Shown: piece after piece, positions 55,640-63,815 of the stretch
Numbering within the stretch: position 1 is the stretch's first letter
Layout: each line of letters begins with the position of its first letter
Assembly (NCBI GenBank): GCA_031362155.1
Contig: JANLRZ010000109.1
Location: 1 to 64,000 of the forward strand
Reading direction: 5' to 3'
Origin: JAENVU01 sp031362155
GTDB lineage: Bacteria; Actinomycetota; Acidimicrobiia; IMCC26256; JAENVU01
DNA: 64,000 bases
Notes under the pieces: generated by a model
What the model saw: only the letters and a program-made list of their open reading frames with translations
Databases searched by the model: none
What the model was told of the DNA's origin: nothing
Position numbers and translations under genes: made by a program

Positions 55640-56380
55640 GTGATCTCCGGAATCGATCCTTCGCGCATCCCGCGCCATGTCGCGCTGGTCATGGACGGCA
55701 ACGGCCGTTGGGCCCAACAGCGTGGCATGAAGCGCACCGAGGGGCACGCGGCCGGCGAAGAGGCGCTGTTCGACACGGTCGAAGGCGGACTCGACCTCGG
55801 CCTCCGTTGGATGACGGTGTACGCGTTCTCGACCGAGAACTGGCGGCGCCCGCTCGACGAAGTCCGGTTCTTGATGCGTTTCAACGAGTCGCTGCTCTTG
55901 CGCCGGCGAGACGATCTCAACGAGCGCGGAGTTCGGGTTCGGTTCATTGGCCGGCGCGGTGGTCGGGTTCCCAAGCGGGTGGTCCGACACATCGAGGATA
56001 CCGAGGCGCTCACGGCGAAGAACCGCCGGATGACCTTGACCTTCGCCTTCAACTACGGCGGCCGCGCCGAACTCACCGATGCGGTGCGGTCGATCGCGCG
56101 CGAGGTCTCGGCGCGACGACTGCGAGCGGATTCGATCGACGAGAAGACGATCGCGAAGCACCTCTACGCGCCCGACATGCCGGACCCGGACCTGATGGTG
56201 CGGACCTCGGGTGAGTTCCGGGTTTCGAATTACTTGCTGTGGCAGAGCGCGTATTCGGAGTTCATCTTCACCGACGTGCTCTGGCCCGACTTCCGTCGTG
56301 AGCATCTCTTCGACGCCGTCCGCGAGTATCAGTCCAGGGACCGGAGGTTCGGTGGGCTGGAGACCGACGGCGGGGCGTGA
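55640..56380 (+). CDS. uppS: Isoprenyl transferase (undecaprenyl diphosphate synthase type)
   Basis: A 246-residue cis-prenyltransferase making the lipid carrier for wall synthesis. Catalytic Asp in ALVMDGNGRWA, then FSTENWRRP and the C-terminal LMVRTSGEFRVSNYLLWQSAYSEF in parts, all diagnostic. I choose GTG at 55640 because of the leaderless-type TAGCTT box; TTG 55631 would add three residues. The product chain length cannot be read from sequence. A short GTGA-overlapping frame follows, then recO. Confidence 0.92.
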   Translation: MISGIDPSRIPRHVALVMDGNGRWAQQRGMKRTEGHAAGEEALFDTVEGGLDLGLRWMTVYAFSTENWRRPLDEVRFLMRFNESLLLRRRDDLNERGVRVRFIGRRGGRVPKRVVRHIEDTEALTAKNRRMTLTFAFNYGGRAELTDAVRSIAREVSARRLRADSIDEKTIAKHLYAPDMPDPDLMVRTSGEFRVSNYLLWQSAYSEFIFTDVLWPDFRREHLFDAVREYQSRDRRFGGLETDGGA

Positions 56381-56478
56381 CCTACCCGTACACGCTCGCG
56401 CTGCGGCACCGGATCGTGGCGAACGGTGCGCAGTTCGAACGGCGGGTTGTGGCATCGCCGTTGTGGACGGCCAAATAG
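56377..56478 (+). CDS. Possible 33-residue small protein between uppS and recO
   Basis: GTG overlaps the uppS stop as GTGA and the frame ends in TAG 24 nt before the recO ATG, filling the gap up to recO's own promoter box. The product reads MTYPYTLALRHRIVANGA and ends ASPLWTAK, with a balanced composition rather than low complexity. No strong ribosome binding site; coupling to uppS would be needed. I know no family for it. Confidence 0.4.
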   Translation: MTYPYTLALRHRIVANGAQFERRVVASPLWTAK

Positions 56479-56490
56479 CGGGGGAGTCCC

Positions 56491-56496
56491 TACACT
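56491..56496 (+). promoter_or_regulatory. Leaderless-type -10 box for recO
   Basis: TACACT ends 6 nt before the ATG at 56503, the typical spacing for a transcript that begins at the start codon. Confidence 0.55.
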
Positions 56497-56502
56497 CGAC
56501 GC

Positions 56503-57225
56503 ATGCCCGGCCTCTATCGCGATCACGGCGTCGTGCTCCGCACGATCAAACTCGGTGAAGCCGATCGCATCGTGAGTTTCATGACTCAGGGCAACGGCAA
56601 GGTACGGGCCGTGGCCAAGGGCATCCGCAAGAGCGGCAGCCGCTTCGGGGCGCGGCTGGAACCGGCGTGTCACGTGATGATCCAGTGCTATCGGGGCCGC
56701 GAGCTCGATGTGGTCACGCAGGTCGAGACGGTGGAGGCCCATCGCACCCTGCGGGAGGACTACGGATTGTTGACCCACGGGGTGACGATGCTGGAGGCCG
56801 TCGACCAGGTTGCCCAGGAGCGGGAGCCGGCCCCGGCGCTGTACCGGATGCTCACCGGTGCGCTGCGCACGCTGGACACCACTCCGTCGCCGGTGATCAC
56901 TCCGGGCTTCTACTGGAAGCTGCTCTCCCTGGAGGGGTATCACCCGTACCTGGACGGCTGCGTCCGCTGCGGGACCGAGGAGGGGCCGTTCGTGGCCTTC
57001 GACGTGGCCGAGGGTGGTGTGCTCTGCGCCACCTGTGGGCGGTTGGGTGGCCGGCGAATCGCCCCGGACGCACTCACCTTCCTCCGGCGGCTCGTCGGTG
57101 GCGAGCTCCACCTGGCCATGGCGGAGCCACCGGATTCGGCTCAGGTCGTGGAGGTCGAACGGCTCGGGATCGCGGCGCTGGAGCACCACTCCGAGCGACG
57201 GATTCGCAGCGCGAGCCTGCTCTGA
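56503..57225 (+). CDS. recO: DNA repair protein RecO
   Basis: A 240-residue recombination mediator acting with RecR/RecF in loading RecA. The N-terminal OB fold starts YRDHGVVLRTIKLGEADRI and includes KGIRKSGSRFGARLE; a zinc site is visible as CVRC and CATC in the C-terminal half. The order uppS - recO - glyS is common in actinobacteria and its relatives. ATG at 56503. Confidence 0.92.
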   Translation: MPGLYRDHGVVLRTIKLGEADRIVSFMTQGNGKVRAVAKGIRKSGSRFGARLEPACHVMIQCYRGRELDVVTQVETVEAHRTLREDYGLLTHGVTMLEAVDQVAQEREPAPALYRMLTGALRTLDTTPSPVITPGFYWKLLSLEGYHPYLDGCVRCGTEEGPFVAFDVAEGGVLCATCGRLGGRRIAPDALTFLRRLVGGELHLAMAEPPDSAQVVEVERLGIAALEHHSERRIRSASLL

Positions 57226-57339
57226 TCCGACCGTTTGGGGCCTTGGACCGGTTCGCCCTGCCACCGGGGTCGCGAGCGTTCGTCCGAGTCCCGAATCGAC
57301 TCCAGTTCGCAGGCCGATCTCACCTAGCCTGGGACCTTC

Positions 57340-58668
57340 ATGGCCAAAGCTGACTTGATGGATCGCGTCGTCAACCTCTCCAAACGGAGAGGGTTGGTCT
57401 TCCCGTCGAGCGAGATCTATGGCGGTTTCCGGTCGACCTGGGACTACGGCCCGCTCGGTGTGCTGCTCAAGCGCAACGTCAAGGACGCCTGGTGGCGTTC
57501 GATGGTGCAGGAACGCGACGACGTCGTGGGCCTGGACGCCTCGATCCTGATGGCGCCCCGCGTGTGGGAGGCCAGTGGCCACATTGCGACCTTCACCGAC
57601 CCGCTGGTCGACTGCCGGTCGTGCAAGGAGCGATTCCGGGCCGATCAGCTCCCGGAGTCGGGAGCGTGTCCGAACTGCGGGAACAAGGACACCTTCACCG
57701 AGGCTCGCAACTTCAATCTGATGTTCAAGACCCACGTCGGTCCGGTGGAGGACGAAGGCTCGGTCGCCTACCTGCGGCCCGAGACCGCGCAGGGGATCCT
57801 CGTCAACTTTGCCAACGTGCAGACCACCAGCCGCAAGAAGCCGCCGTTCGGCATCGCCCAGATCGGCAAGTCGTTCCGGAACGAGATCACGCCCGGCAAC
57901 TTCATCTTCCGGACCCGCGAGTTCGAGCAGATGGAGATGGAGTTCTTCGTCCCACCCGCCGACGCACCCCAGTGGTACGAGTACTGGTGCCAGGCGCGGT
58001 TCCAGTGGTACATCGACCTCGGCATCCCCGAGGAGATGTTGCGACTGCGGCCCCACGATCCGGATGAGTTGTCGCACTACAGCGTGGCTACGTCCGACGT
58101 GGAGTTCCTCTACCCGTGGGGATGGGGCGAGCTCGAAGGCATCGCGAACCGCACCGACTTCGACCTCAAGCAACACTCCGAATATTCGGGTCAGGACCTG
58201 TCGTACTTCGACCAGGAATCGAACGAGCGGTACGTGCCGTACGTGATCGAACCGGCGGCCGGCGCGGACCGCACCACGTTGGCGTTCCTGCTCGCGGCCT
58301 ATCACGAAGAGGAAGCGCCGACAGCCGACGGGAAGGTCGAGACCCGTACGGTGCTGCGGCTCGACCCGCGGCTGGCGCCGAACAAAGTGGCGGTGCTGCC
58401 GTTGTCCAAGAAAGCGGATCTCGCACCGATCAGCGAGCAGGTCGCGTCGGAACTTCGTCGGCATTGCATGATCGATGTTGATGTGGCCGGGTCGATCGGC
58501 CGTCGGTACCGTCGCCAAGACGAGGTCGGGACCCCGTTGTGCGTGACGATCGACTTCGACACGTTGGAGGATCACGCGGTCACCGTTCGCGACCGCGACA
58601 CCATGAGCCAAGAGCGGGTCTCGCTCGACCGTTTGGTCGAAGCGATCCGCGACCGCGGCGTGCTGTAG
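57340..58668 (+). CDS. glyQS: Glycyl-tRNA synthetase (single-chain type)
   Basis: A 442-residue class II synthetase of the homodimeric bacterial/eukaryotic type. Motif 2 is FRNEITPGNFIFRTREFEQMEMEFF in pieces, with a zinc site CRSC and CPNC in the N-terminal insertion and the C-terminal anticodon domain (APNKVAVLPLSKKADLAPI). ATG 57340; TAGCCT at 57325-57330 is 9 nt upstream. Confidence 0.95.
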   Translation: MAKADLMDRVVNLSKRRGLVFPSSEIYGGFRSTWDYGPLGVLLKRNVKDAWWRSMVQERDDVVGLDASILMAPRVWEASGHIATFTDPLVDCRSCKERFRADQLPESGACPNCGNKDTFTEARNFNLMFKTHVGPVEDEGSVAYLRPETAQGILVNFANVQTTSRKKPPFGIAQIGKSFRNEITPGNFIFRTREFEQMEMEFFVPPADAPQWYEYWCQARFQWYIDLGIPEEMLRLRPHDPDELSHYSVATSDVEFLYPWGWGELEGIANRTDFDLKQHSEYSGQDLSYFDQESNERYVPYVIEPAAGADRTTLAFLLAAYHEEEAPTADGKVETRTVLRLDPRLAPNKVAVLPLSKKADLAPISEQVASELRRHCMIDVDVAGSIGRRYRRQDEVGTPLCVTIDFDTLEDHAVTVRDRDTMSQERVSLDRLVEAIRDRGVL

Positions 58669-58693
58669 GCCGCAGGGCCAGAGGGGATATGAC

Positions 58694-59755
58694 GTGAGTG
58701 ACTATTACGACCTGCTGGGCATCAACACCGGTGCCGACAAGGACGCCATCCGCACGGCCTACCGGGACCGCCTGGAGGGTGCTTCGCAGTCCGAGCGCGC
58801 CAAGTTGAACAAGGCGTGGAACGTGCTGTCGGACCCGGTGCAGCGCGGCCGCTACGACGAGTACCTGGCGAGCGATAGCGAGTTCGGCGACGCCGACGAC
58901 GAGATCGATCTCAACGCGGACGACGCACCGGTCGCGGCCCGCGCCGCTCGGGCCGCCCGTCCGGCTCGGGGTGATCGATCCGAGAAGGCCGCGACTCCGC
59001 GACCCGCGGGTCGGCCGCCCTTGGAGCCGACGATCGAGTTGCCACGCGGGCTCGAGTTTGCGTCGAAGAAGTCGCGGAGTCTGGCTTTTGCCATGGACTT
59101 CGGCATGGTGCTGATGATCATGCTGGTGTCGTTGCAGATCTTCCCGCAGATGTTCGACTCGAAGTACCCGGACAACGTGAAGGTCGCCGACCGCGCGGTG
59201 AAACAACTCGACAAGTCGACCGAACGACGCGACGACGCCAAAGACGCGGCCGACATCGCCCGCGATCGCCAGAAGGCGGCCAACAAGAAGAACGACGACG
59301 CGGAGGCTCGCGCCCAGCAAGAGATCGCGGCCAAGAACGACGCGAAGGAGAAGGCCGCCGAGGTTGACCGCAAGGCCGATGACGCCGCGGTCACGGCCGC
59401 GTTCAAGAAGCTGAGCGGGCCGCGTATTGCGTCGTCGCTGGTCGCGCTCGCCATTGCGCTCCTGCTCCTGGTCCCGATGTCGGCCCGCAACGGTCAGACG
59501 ATCGGAAAGCGAACCCAGCGCATCCGACTCGTACGTATCGACGGCAGTCCGGCCGGCTGGGTGCCGTCGCTCATCCACTACGGCATGCCGCTGGCCTTGG
59601 CGATGGTCGTCGCGAACTACGTCGGCCCGCTCGGCACGTTCGTCATGCTGTTCGCGGTCGGCGGTGTCCTCTGGAACTTGCGAGACCGCAACCGCCAGAG
59701 CGTCTTCGACAAGCTGGCCAAGACGATCGTGGTCGCCGACTCCGACACCGTCTGA
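58694..59755 (+). CDS. J-like domain fused to an RDD membrane domain
   Basis: A 353-residue protein. Residues 1-60 resemble a J domain (YYDLLGINTGADKDAIRTAY, WNVLSDPVQRGRYDEYL) but the HPD tripeptide is missing. After an acidic and Ala/Arg-rich link, an RDD-type membrane domain starts (about 130); between its first and second segments lies a Lys/Asp/Ala-rich coiled coil (about 160-235). The later RDD part has NGQTIGKRTQRIRLV and two more membrane segments. GTG start at 58694. Function unknown; it may recruit something to the membrane without stimulating DnaK. Confidence 0.78.
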   Translation: MSDYYDLLGINTGADKDAIRTAYRDRLEGASQSERAKLNKAWNVLSDPVQRGRYDEYLASDSEFGDADDEIDLNADDAPVAARAARAARPARGDRSEKAATPRPAGRPPLEPTIELPRGLEFASKKSRSLAFAMDFGMVLMIMLVSLQIFPQMFDSKYPDNVKVADRAVKQLDKSTERRDDAKDAADIARDRQKAANKKNDDAEARAQQEIAAKNDAKEKAAEVDRKADDAAVTAAFKKLSGPRIASSLVALAIALLLLVPMSARNGQTIGKRTQRIRLVRIDGSPAGWVPSLIHYGMPLALAMVVANYVGPLGTFVMLFAVGGVLWNLRDRNRQSVFDKLAKTIVVADSDTV

Positions 59756-59853
59756 CCCGAGCGGCCGCCCCCGCGGCTCGGCACAAACCGGGCCGCGTCC
59801 GGGCCGCTTCTGTACGATTCCCCGACTCATCGAAACCAAGGATCGGAACTCCC

Positions 59854-62532
59854 ATGAAGTACGTCTACGCCTTCCGCGAGGGCTCCAAAGAGCAGAAGTT
59901 CCTGCTGGGGGGCAAGGGGGCGAACCTGGCCGAGATGACCAATCTGGGGCTGCCGGTCCCGCCGGGATTCACGATCTCGACCGACGCCTGCAAGGCCTAC
60001 ATGGCCGGCGGCGACACCTTGCCCGACGGGCTGATGGCCGAGGTCGAAGCGGCTCGGGCGGCCCTCGAAGCCGACATGGGCAAGAAGTTGGGCGACGACA
60101 CCGATCCACTGCTGGTGTCGGTGCGGTCCGGCGCCGCGTTCTCGATGCCGGGGATGATGGACACGGTCCTCAACCTCGGCCTCAACGACGATTCCGTGGC
60201 GGGTCTCGCCAAGCAGACCAACAACGAGCGATTCGCGTTCGACTCGTACCGACGGTTCGTGCAGATGTTCGGCAAGATCGTGCTCGACGTGTCCGGCGAG
60301 GATTTCGAGGAGGCACTGCACGACCTCATGACCGAACGAGGCGTGAGTGTCGACACCGCCTTGAGTGCCGACGACCTGCGCGGGCTGGTGGCCACCTTCA
60401 AGGGGATCGTGCAGGAAGTCGCCGGCGTCCCGTTCCCCGACGACCCGACGGAGCAGTTGAAGTATGCGGTCGAGGCCGTGTTCAAGTCCTGGAACGGCCG
60501 TCGCGCCAAGGACTACCGCCGGATGGAGCGCATCGCCGACGACCTCGGGACCGCGGTCAACGTGCAGACGATGGTCTTCGGCAACAAGGGCGACGACAGC
60601 GGCACGGGCGTGGCGTTCACCCGGAACCCGTCGACCGGTGAGAACCTCGGGTACGGCGACTACCTCGCGAACGCGCAGGGCGAAGACGTCGTGGCCGGCA
60701 TCCGGATCACCGAGCCCCTCGACGCGATGGCCAACGTGTTCCCGGACTGTCACCGCGAGCTGCTCGAGATCATGGACCGGCTCGAAGGTCACTATCACGA
60801 CATGTGTGACATCGAGTTCACCATCGAGCAGGGTCGCCTGTTCATCCTCCAGACCCGCGTGGGCAAGCGCACCGCGGCCGCGGCGTTGCAGATGGCCGTC
60901 GACATGGAGTCCGAGGGACTCATCGATAAAAGAGAGGCGGTGCTGCGGGTCCAGCCCGAGCAGCTCGACCAGTTGCTCCATCCGCAGTTCGACCCGAAGG
61001 CCACCTACGACGTGTTGGCCAAGGGCCTGAACGCGTCGCCGGGTGCTGCGGTCGGCAAGGTCTACTTCACCGCCGATGATGCCGAAGCCGCTGAAGCCGC
61101 GGGCGAGCGCGTGATCCTGGTGCGGCCCGAGACTTCGCCCGAAGACCTCCACGGGATGATCGCCGCGGAAGGCATCCTCACCTCGCGGGGCGGGCTCGTG
61201 TCCCACGCGGCGGTCGTCGCCCGCGGTATGGGCACGCCCGCCATCTGTGGTGCGGACGCGCTCGACATCGACCTGAGCCGCCGCTGCTTCTCGGTGACGG
61301 CCGACCGGGAGATCGACGGCACGATCACCTCGGTGACCACGACCATCGCGGAAGGTGAGGTCATCTCGATCAACGGCAGCACCGGCGAGGTCGTCGTGGG
61401 TGAAGTCGCGGTCGTGACTCCGGAGCCGACCGGACCCTTCGGGATCGTGCTCGGTTGGGCCGATGAGTTCCGCACGATGAAGGTCCGCACTAATGCCGAC
61501 CTGCCCGAAGACGCGGCCAAGGCCGTCGAGTTCGGCGCCGAAGGCATCGGCCTGTGCCGGACGGAGCACATGTTCCTCGGCGATCGCCTGCCGATCGTGC
61601 AGGCGATGATCCTGGCCGAGGACGACGAGAGTGAAGCGGTCGCGCTGGCCGCCCTGTTGGAGCAGCAGCGCACCGACTTCATCGGGATCCTCGAGGCGAT
61701 GGACGGCAAGCCGGTGACCGTGCGGTTGCTCGACCCGCCGTTGCACGAATTCCTTCCTCGCCACGCGGAGGTCCTCGGTCGCCAGGTCGACGCCTACATC
61801 AACGGCGTGAACGACCCCGAAGCCGATCGCCTCATGCACGCGCTGAAGCGGTGGGAAGAACAGAACCCGATGCTGGGAACGCGCGGGTGTCGGCTCGGCA
61901 TCCTGAAGCCGGGTCTCTATCGCATGCAGGTGCGGGCCTTGATCGAAGCGGCCGTCACCCGCAAACAGGCCGGCGGGGATCCGCAAGTCGAGATCATGAT
62001 TCCGCTGACGGTCGCGAAGTCGGAGATGGCACTGCTCGACGGTTGGGTGCGCGAGGAAGCCGAGAAGGTGTTCGAGGCCTCCGGTGTGCGGGTCGACTAC
62101 CTGGTCGGCACGATGATCGAGACGCCCCGCGCCGCGATCGTTGCCGACGAGATCGCCGAGATCGCCGAGTTCTTCTCGTTCGGTACGAACGACCTCACCC
62201 AGATGGCGTTCGGGTTCTCCCGCGACGATGTCGAAGGTCGAATGATGCCGGCGTACCTGGAGCAGGGTCTGCTCAAGGTCAGCCCGTTCGAGCAGCTCGA
62301 CCGCAATGGTGTGGGCAAACTCGTGGAGTGGGCCAAGGCCCGCGGCCGCGAGGTTCGACCCGACCTGAAGCTCGGCATCTGTGGGGAGCACGGCGGCGAC
62401 CCGACGTCGGTGCACTTCTGTCACGAGGTCGGTCTCGATTACGTGTCGTGCTCGCCCTACCGGGTGCCCCTCGCCCGGCTCGCCGCCGCCCACGCCGCCC
62501 TCGAGTCCACCGGCCCCGGCGCCACCGCCTGA
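59854..62532 (+). CDS. ppdK: Pyruvate, phosphate dikinase
   Basis: An 892-residue enzyme interconverting ATP, phosphate and pyruvate with AMP, PPi and PEP. The N-terminal ATP-grasp part opens with GGKGANLAEMTNLGLPVPPGF in parts; the swinging domain has the phosphorylated His in TSRGGLVSHAAVVARGMG (His451); the C-terminal PEP/pyruvate barrel contains GTNDLTQM and ICGEHGGDP with the catalytic Cys. A TACGAT box lies at 59813-59818, about 35 nt upstream, so this gene has a leader, with AAGGAT-type ribosome binding. A hairpin follows the gene. Confidence 0.95.
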   Translation: MKYVYAFREGSKEQKFLLGGKGANLAEMTNLGLPVPPGFTISTDACKAYMAGGDTLPDGLMAEVEAARAALEADMGKKLGDDTDPLLVSVRSGAAFSMPGMMDTVLNLGLNDDSVAGLAKQTNNERFAFDSYRRFVQMFGKIVLDVSGEDFEEALHDLMTERGVSVDTALSADDLRGLVATFKGIVQEVAGVPFPDDPTEQLKYAVEAVFKSWNGRRAKDYRRMERIADDLGTAVNVQTMVFGNKGDDSGTGVAFTRNPSTGENLGYGDYLANAQGEDVVAGIRITEPLDAMANVFPDCHRELLEIMDRLEGHYHDMCDIEFTIEQGRLFILQTRVGKRTAAAALQMAVDMESEGLIDKREAVLRVQPEQLDQLLHPQFDPKATYDVLAKGLNASPGAAVGKVYFTADDAEAAEAAGERVILVRPETSPEDLHGMIAAEGILTSRGGLVSHAAVVARGMGTPAICGADALDIDLSRRCFSVTADREIDGTITSVTTTIAEGEVISINGSTGEVVVGEVAVVTPEPTGPFGIVLGWADEFRTMKVRTNADLPEDAAKAVEFGAEGIGLCRTEHMFLGDRLPIVQAMILAEDDESEAVALAALLEQQRTDFIGILEAMDGKPVTVRLLDPPLHEFLPRHAEVLGRQVDAYINGVNDPEADRLMHALKRWEEQNPMLGTRGCRLGILKPGLYRMQVRALIEAAVTRKQAGGDPQVEIMIPLTVAKSEMALLDGWVREEAEKVFEASGVRVDYLVGTMIETPRAAIVADEIAEIAEFFSFGTNDLTQMAFGFSRDDVEGRMMPAYLEQGLLKVSPFEQLDRNGVGKLVEWAKARGREVRPDLKLGICGEHGGDPTSVHFCHEVGLDYVSCSPYRVPLARLAAAHAALESTGPGATA

Positions 62533-62542
62533 TCCCCCATTC

Positions 62543-62600
62543 CCGCGACTTTTTGTCTCCGCGTGGGTGTGAACACCCCCCTACAGACCAAAAGTCGCGG
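62543..62600. terminator. Long hairpin after ppdK
   Basis: CCGCGACTTTT...GTCT (62543-62558) pairs with AGAC...AAAAGTCGCGG (62585-62600) with one mismatch, and GGGTGT-GA-ACACCC nests inside. The T run on one strand and A run on the other fit a terminator able to work in both directions. It separates ppdK from the dGTPase gene. Confidence 0.65.
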
Positions 62601-62633
62601 TGGGAGGGGTGTGGGGTGGTCGCAGGTGGTCGG

Positions 62634-62639
62634 TAGGGT
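62634..62639 (+). promoter_or_regulatory. Leaderless-type -10 box for the dGTPase-like gene
   Basis: TAGGGT ends 6 nt before the ATG at 62646, just after the ppdK terminator. Confidence 0.5.
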
Positions 62640-62645
62640 CGGGAT

Positions 62646-63788
62646 ATGAGCGAGCGGGCCGAACGCTGGGTATCAACCATGACCGGCCACGGTGATGGTC
62701 CGATCCGTCGTGCCCACGTCGACGTCGACACCAAGCTCGGCACCATCGAGGCGTACGGCCGGCTCGAACGCGAGGCGGTCGAGGACCAGGTCCTGGCTCC
62801 GGGCGCGACCCATGCCGCCGGAGCGGGGAATCGACAGATCGAGGAGTCACCGGACGAGTTCCGAACCTGCTTCGAACGGGATCGGGACCGGATCCTCCAC
62901 GGCACGTCGGCGTTCCGGCGGTTGGCGGGGAAGACCCAGGTGTTCATTTTCCCCGAGGATCACCAGCGGACCCGCCTGACGCACGCACTCGAAGTGGCCC
63001 AGGTGGCAACCGGCATCGCCCGGGCCTGTCGGTTGAACGTCGCCCTGACCGAGGCGATTGCCCTCGGCCACGATTGCGGTCACGGGCCCTTCGGCCACGC
63101 AAGCGAAGATGCATTCACTCCGTACGTCCACGGCGGTTACGACCACGCCGTGTGGGGTGCCGACGTCGTGCTTGCCCCCCTGAACCTCTGTGTGGAGACG
63201 TCGGACGGGATCAGGAACCATTCGTGGTCGCGCCCGGCGCCGAGCACGCCCGAGGGCGAGGTCGTCGCCTGGGCCGACCGGATCGCGTACGTCTGTCACG
63301 ACTTCGAAGACGCGGTCCGAGCCGGGATCGTGACGCCGGAGATGTTGCCGGAAGCGGTGCGGGGTTCGTGCGGCGACCGCCGGAGTCGCCAACTCGACGC
63401 GCTGATCTCGGGGGTCATCGATACCACCCTCGATCACGGCGAGATCGGGTTGCGGGCGGGCTTGGCGGAGGCCCTGGCCGAGTTCCGGGCGTTCAACTAC
63501 GAGCAGATCTACATGCGGCCCGCGTCGATTGCCCAGAGCGAAGTGGTCATTCGGGTGTTGCGCGCGCTCGTGGAGTTCTTCGCCGACCGTCCGAATACCC
63601 TGCCCGGCTTGGAAATCGAGGGCGCCGGACACCCGGCCGGCGGCGCGACGGCAGGTTCGGAACAGGCGCTGCGAGATGCCGTCCGGTACGTCGCCGGAAT
63701 GACGGACCGGTTCGCGTTCGCTCAGGCCCGAGCCCACCTTGGTTGGGAACCGGCCGGGTTGCCCGCAGGTCTCGACACTGGGCGATGA
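62646..63788 (+). CDS. dGTPase-like HD-domain phosphohydrolase
   Basis: A 380-residue HD-superfamily protein of the deoxyguanosinetriphosphate triphosphohydrolase type. It shows TRLTHALEVAQVATGIARA, the metal-binding HDCGHGPFGH, and the later ADRIAYVCHDFEDA with the fourth ligand. Members hydrolyse dNTPs to nucleosides and triphosphate. About 70 N-terminal residues before the HD core are variable. Its neighbour dnaG is the usual one in actinobacteria. Confidence 0.9.
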   Translation: MSERAERWVSTMTGHGDGPIRRAHVDVDTKLGTIEAYGRLEREAVEDQVLAPGATHAAGAGNRQIEESPDEFRTCFERDRDRILHGTSAFRRLAGKTQVFIFPEDHQRTRLTHALEVAQVATGIARACRLNVALTEAIALGHDCGHGPFGHASEDAFTPYVHGGYDHAVWGADVVLAPLNLCVETSDGIRNHSWSRPAPSTPEGEVVAWADRIAYVCHDFEDAVRAGIVTPEMLPEAVRGSCGDRRSRQLDALISGVIDTTLDHGEIGLRAGLAEALAEFRAFNYEQIYMRPASIAQSEVVIRVLRALVEFFADRPNTLPGLEIEGAGHPAGGATAGSEQALRDAVRYVAGMTDRFAFAQARAHLGWEPAGLPAGLDTGR

Positions 63789-63803
63789 CGACCCGCAACG
63801 TCG

Positions 63804-63809
63804 TACCCT
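63804..63809 (+). promoter_or_regulatory. Leaderless-type -10 box for dnaG
   Basis: TACCCT ends 6 nt before the GTG at 63816. Confidence 0.5.
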
Positions 63810-63815
63810 GACCCC

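Noticed and set aside
59827..62493. 888-codon open frame on the minus strand, antisense to ppdK
   Set aside because: It mirrors the codon periodicity of a clear ppdK gene, has no domain motif and no ribosome binding site. Similar long shadows are antisense to glyS (56329-58611), ctaD (50510-52252), rne (4183-6006) and lepA.
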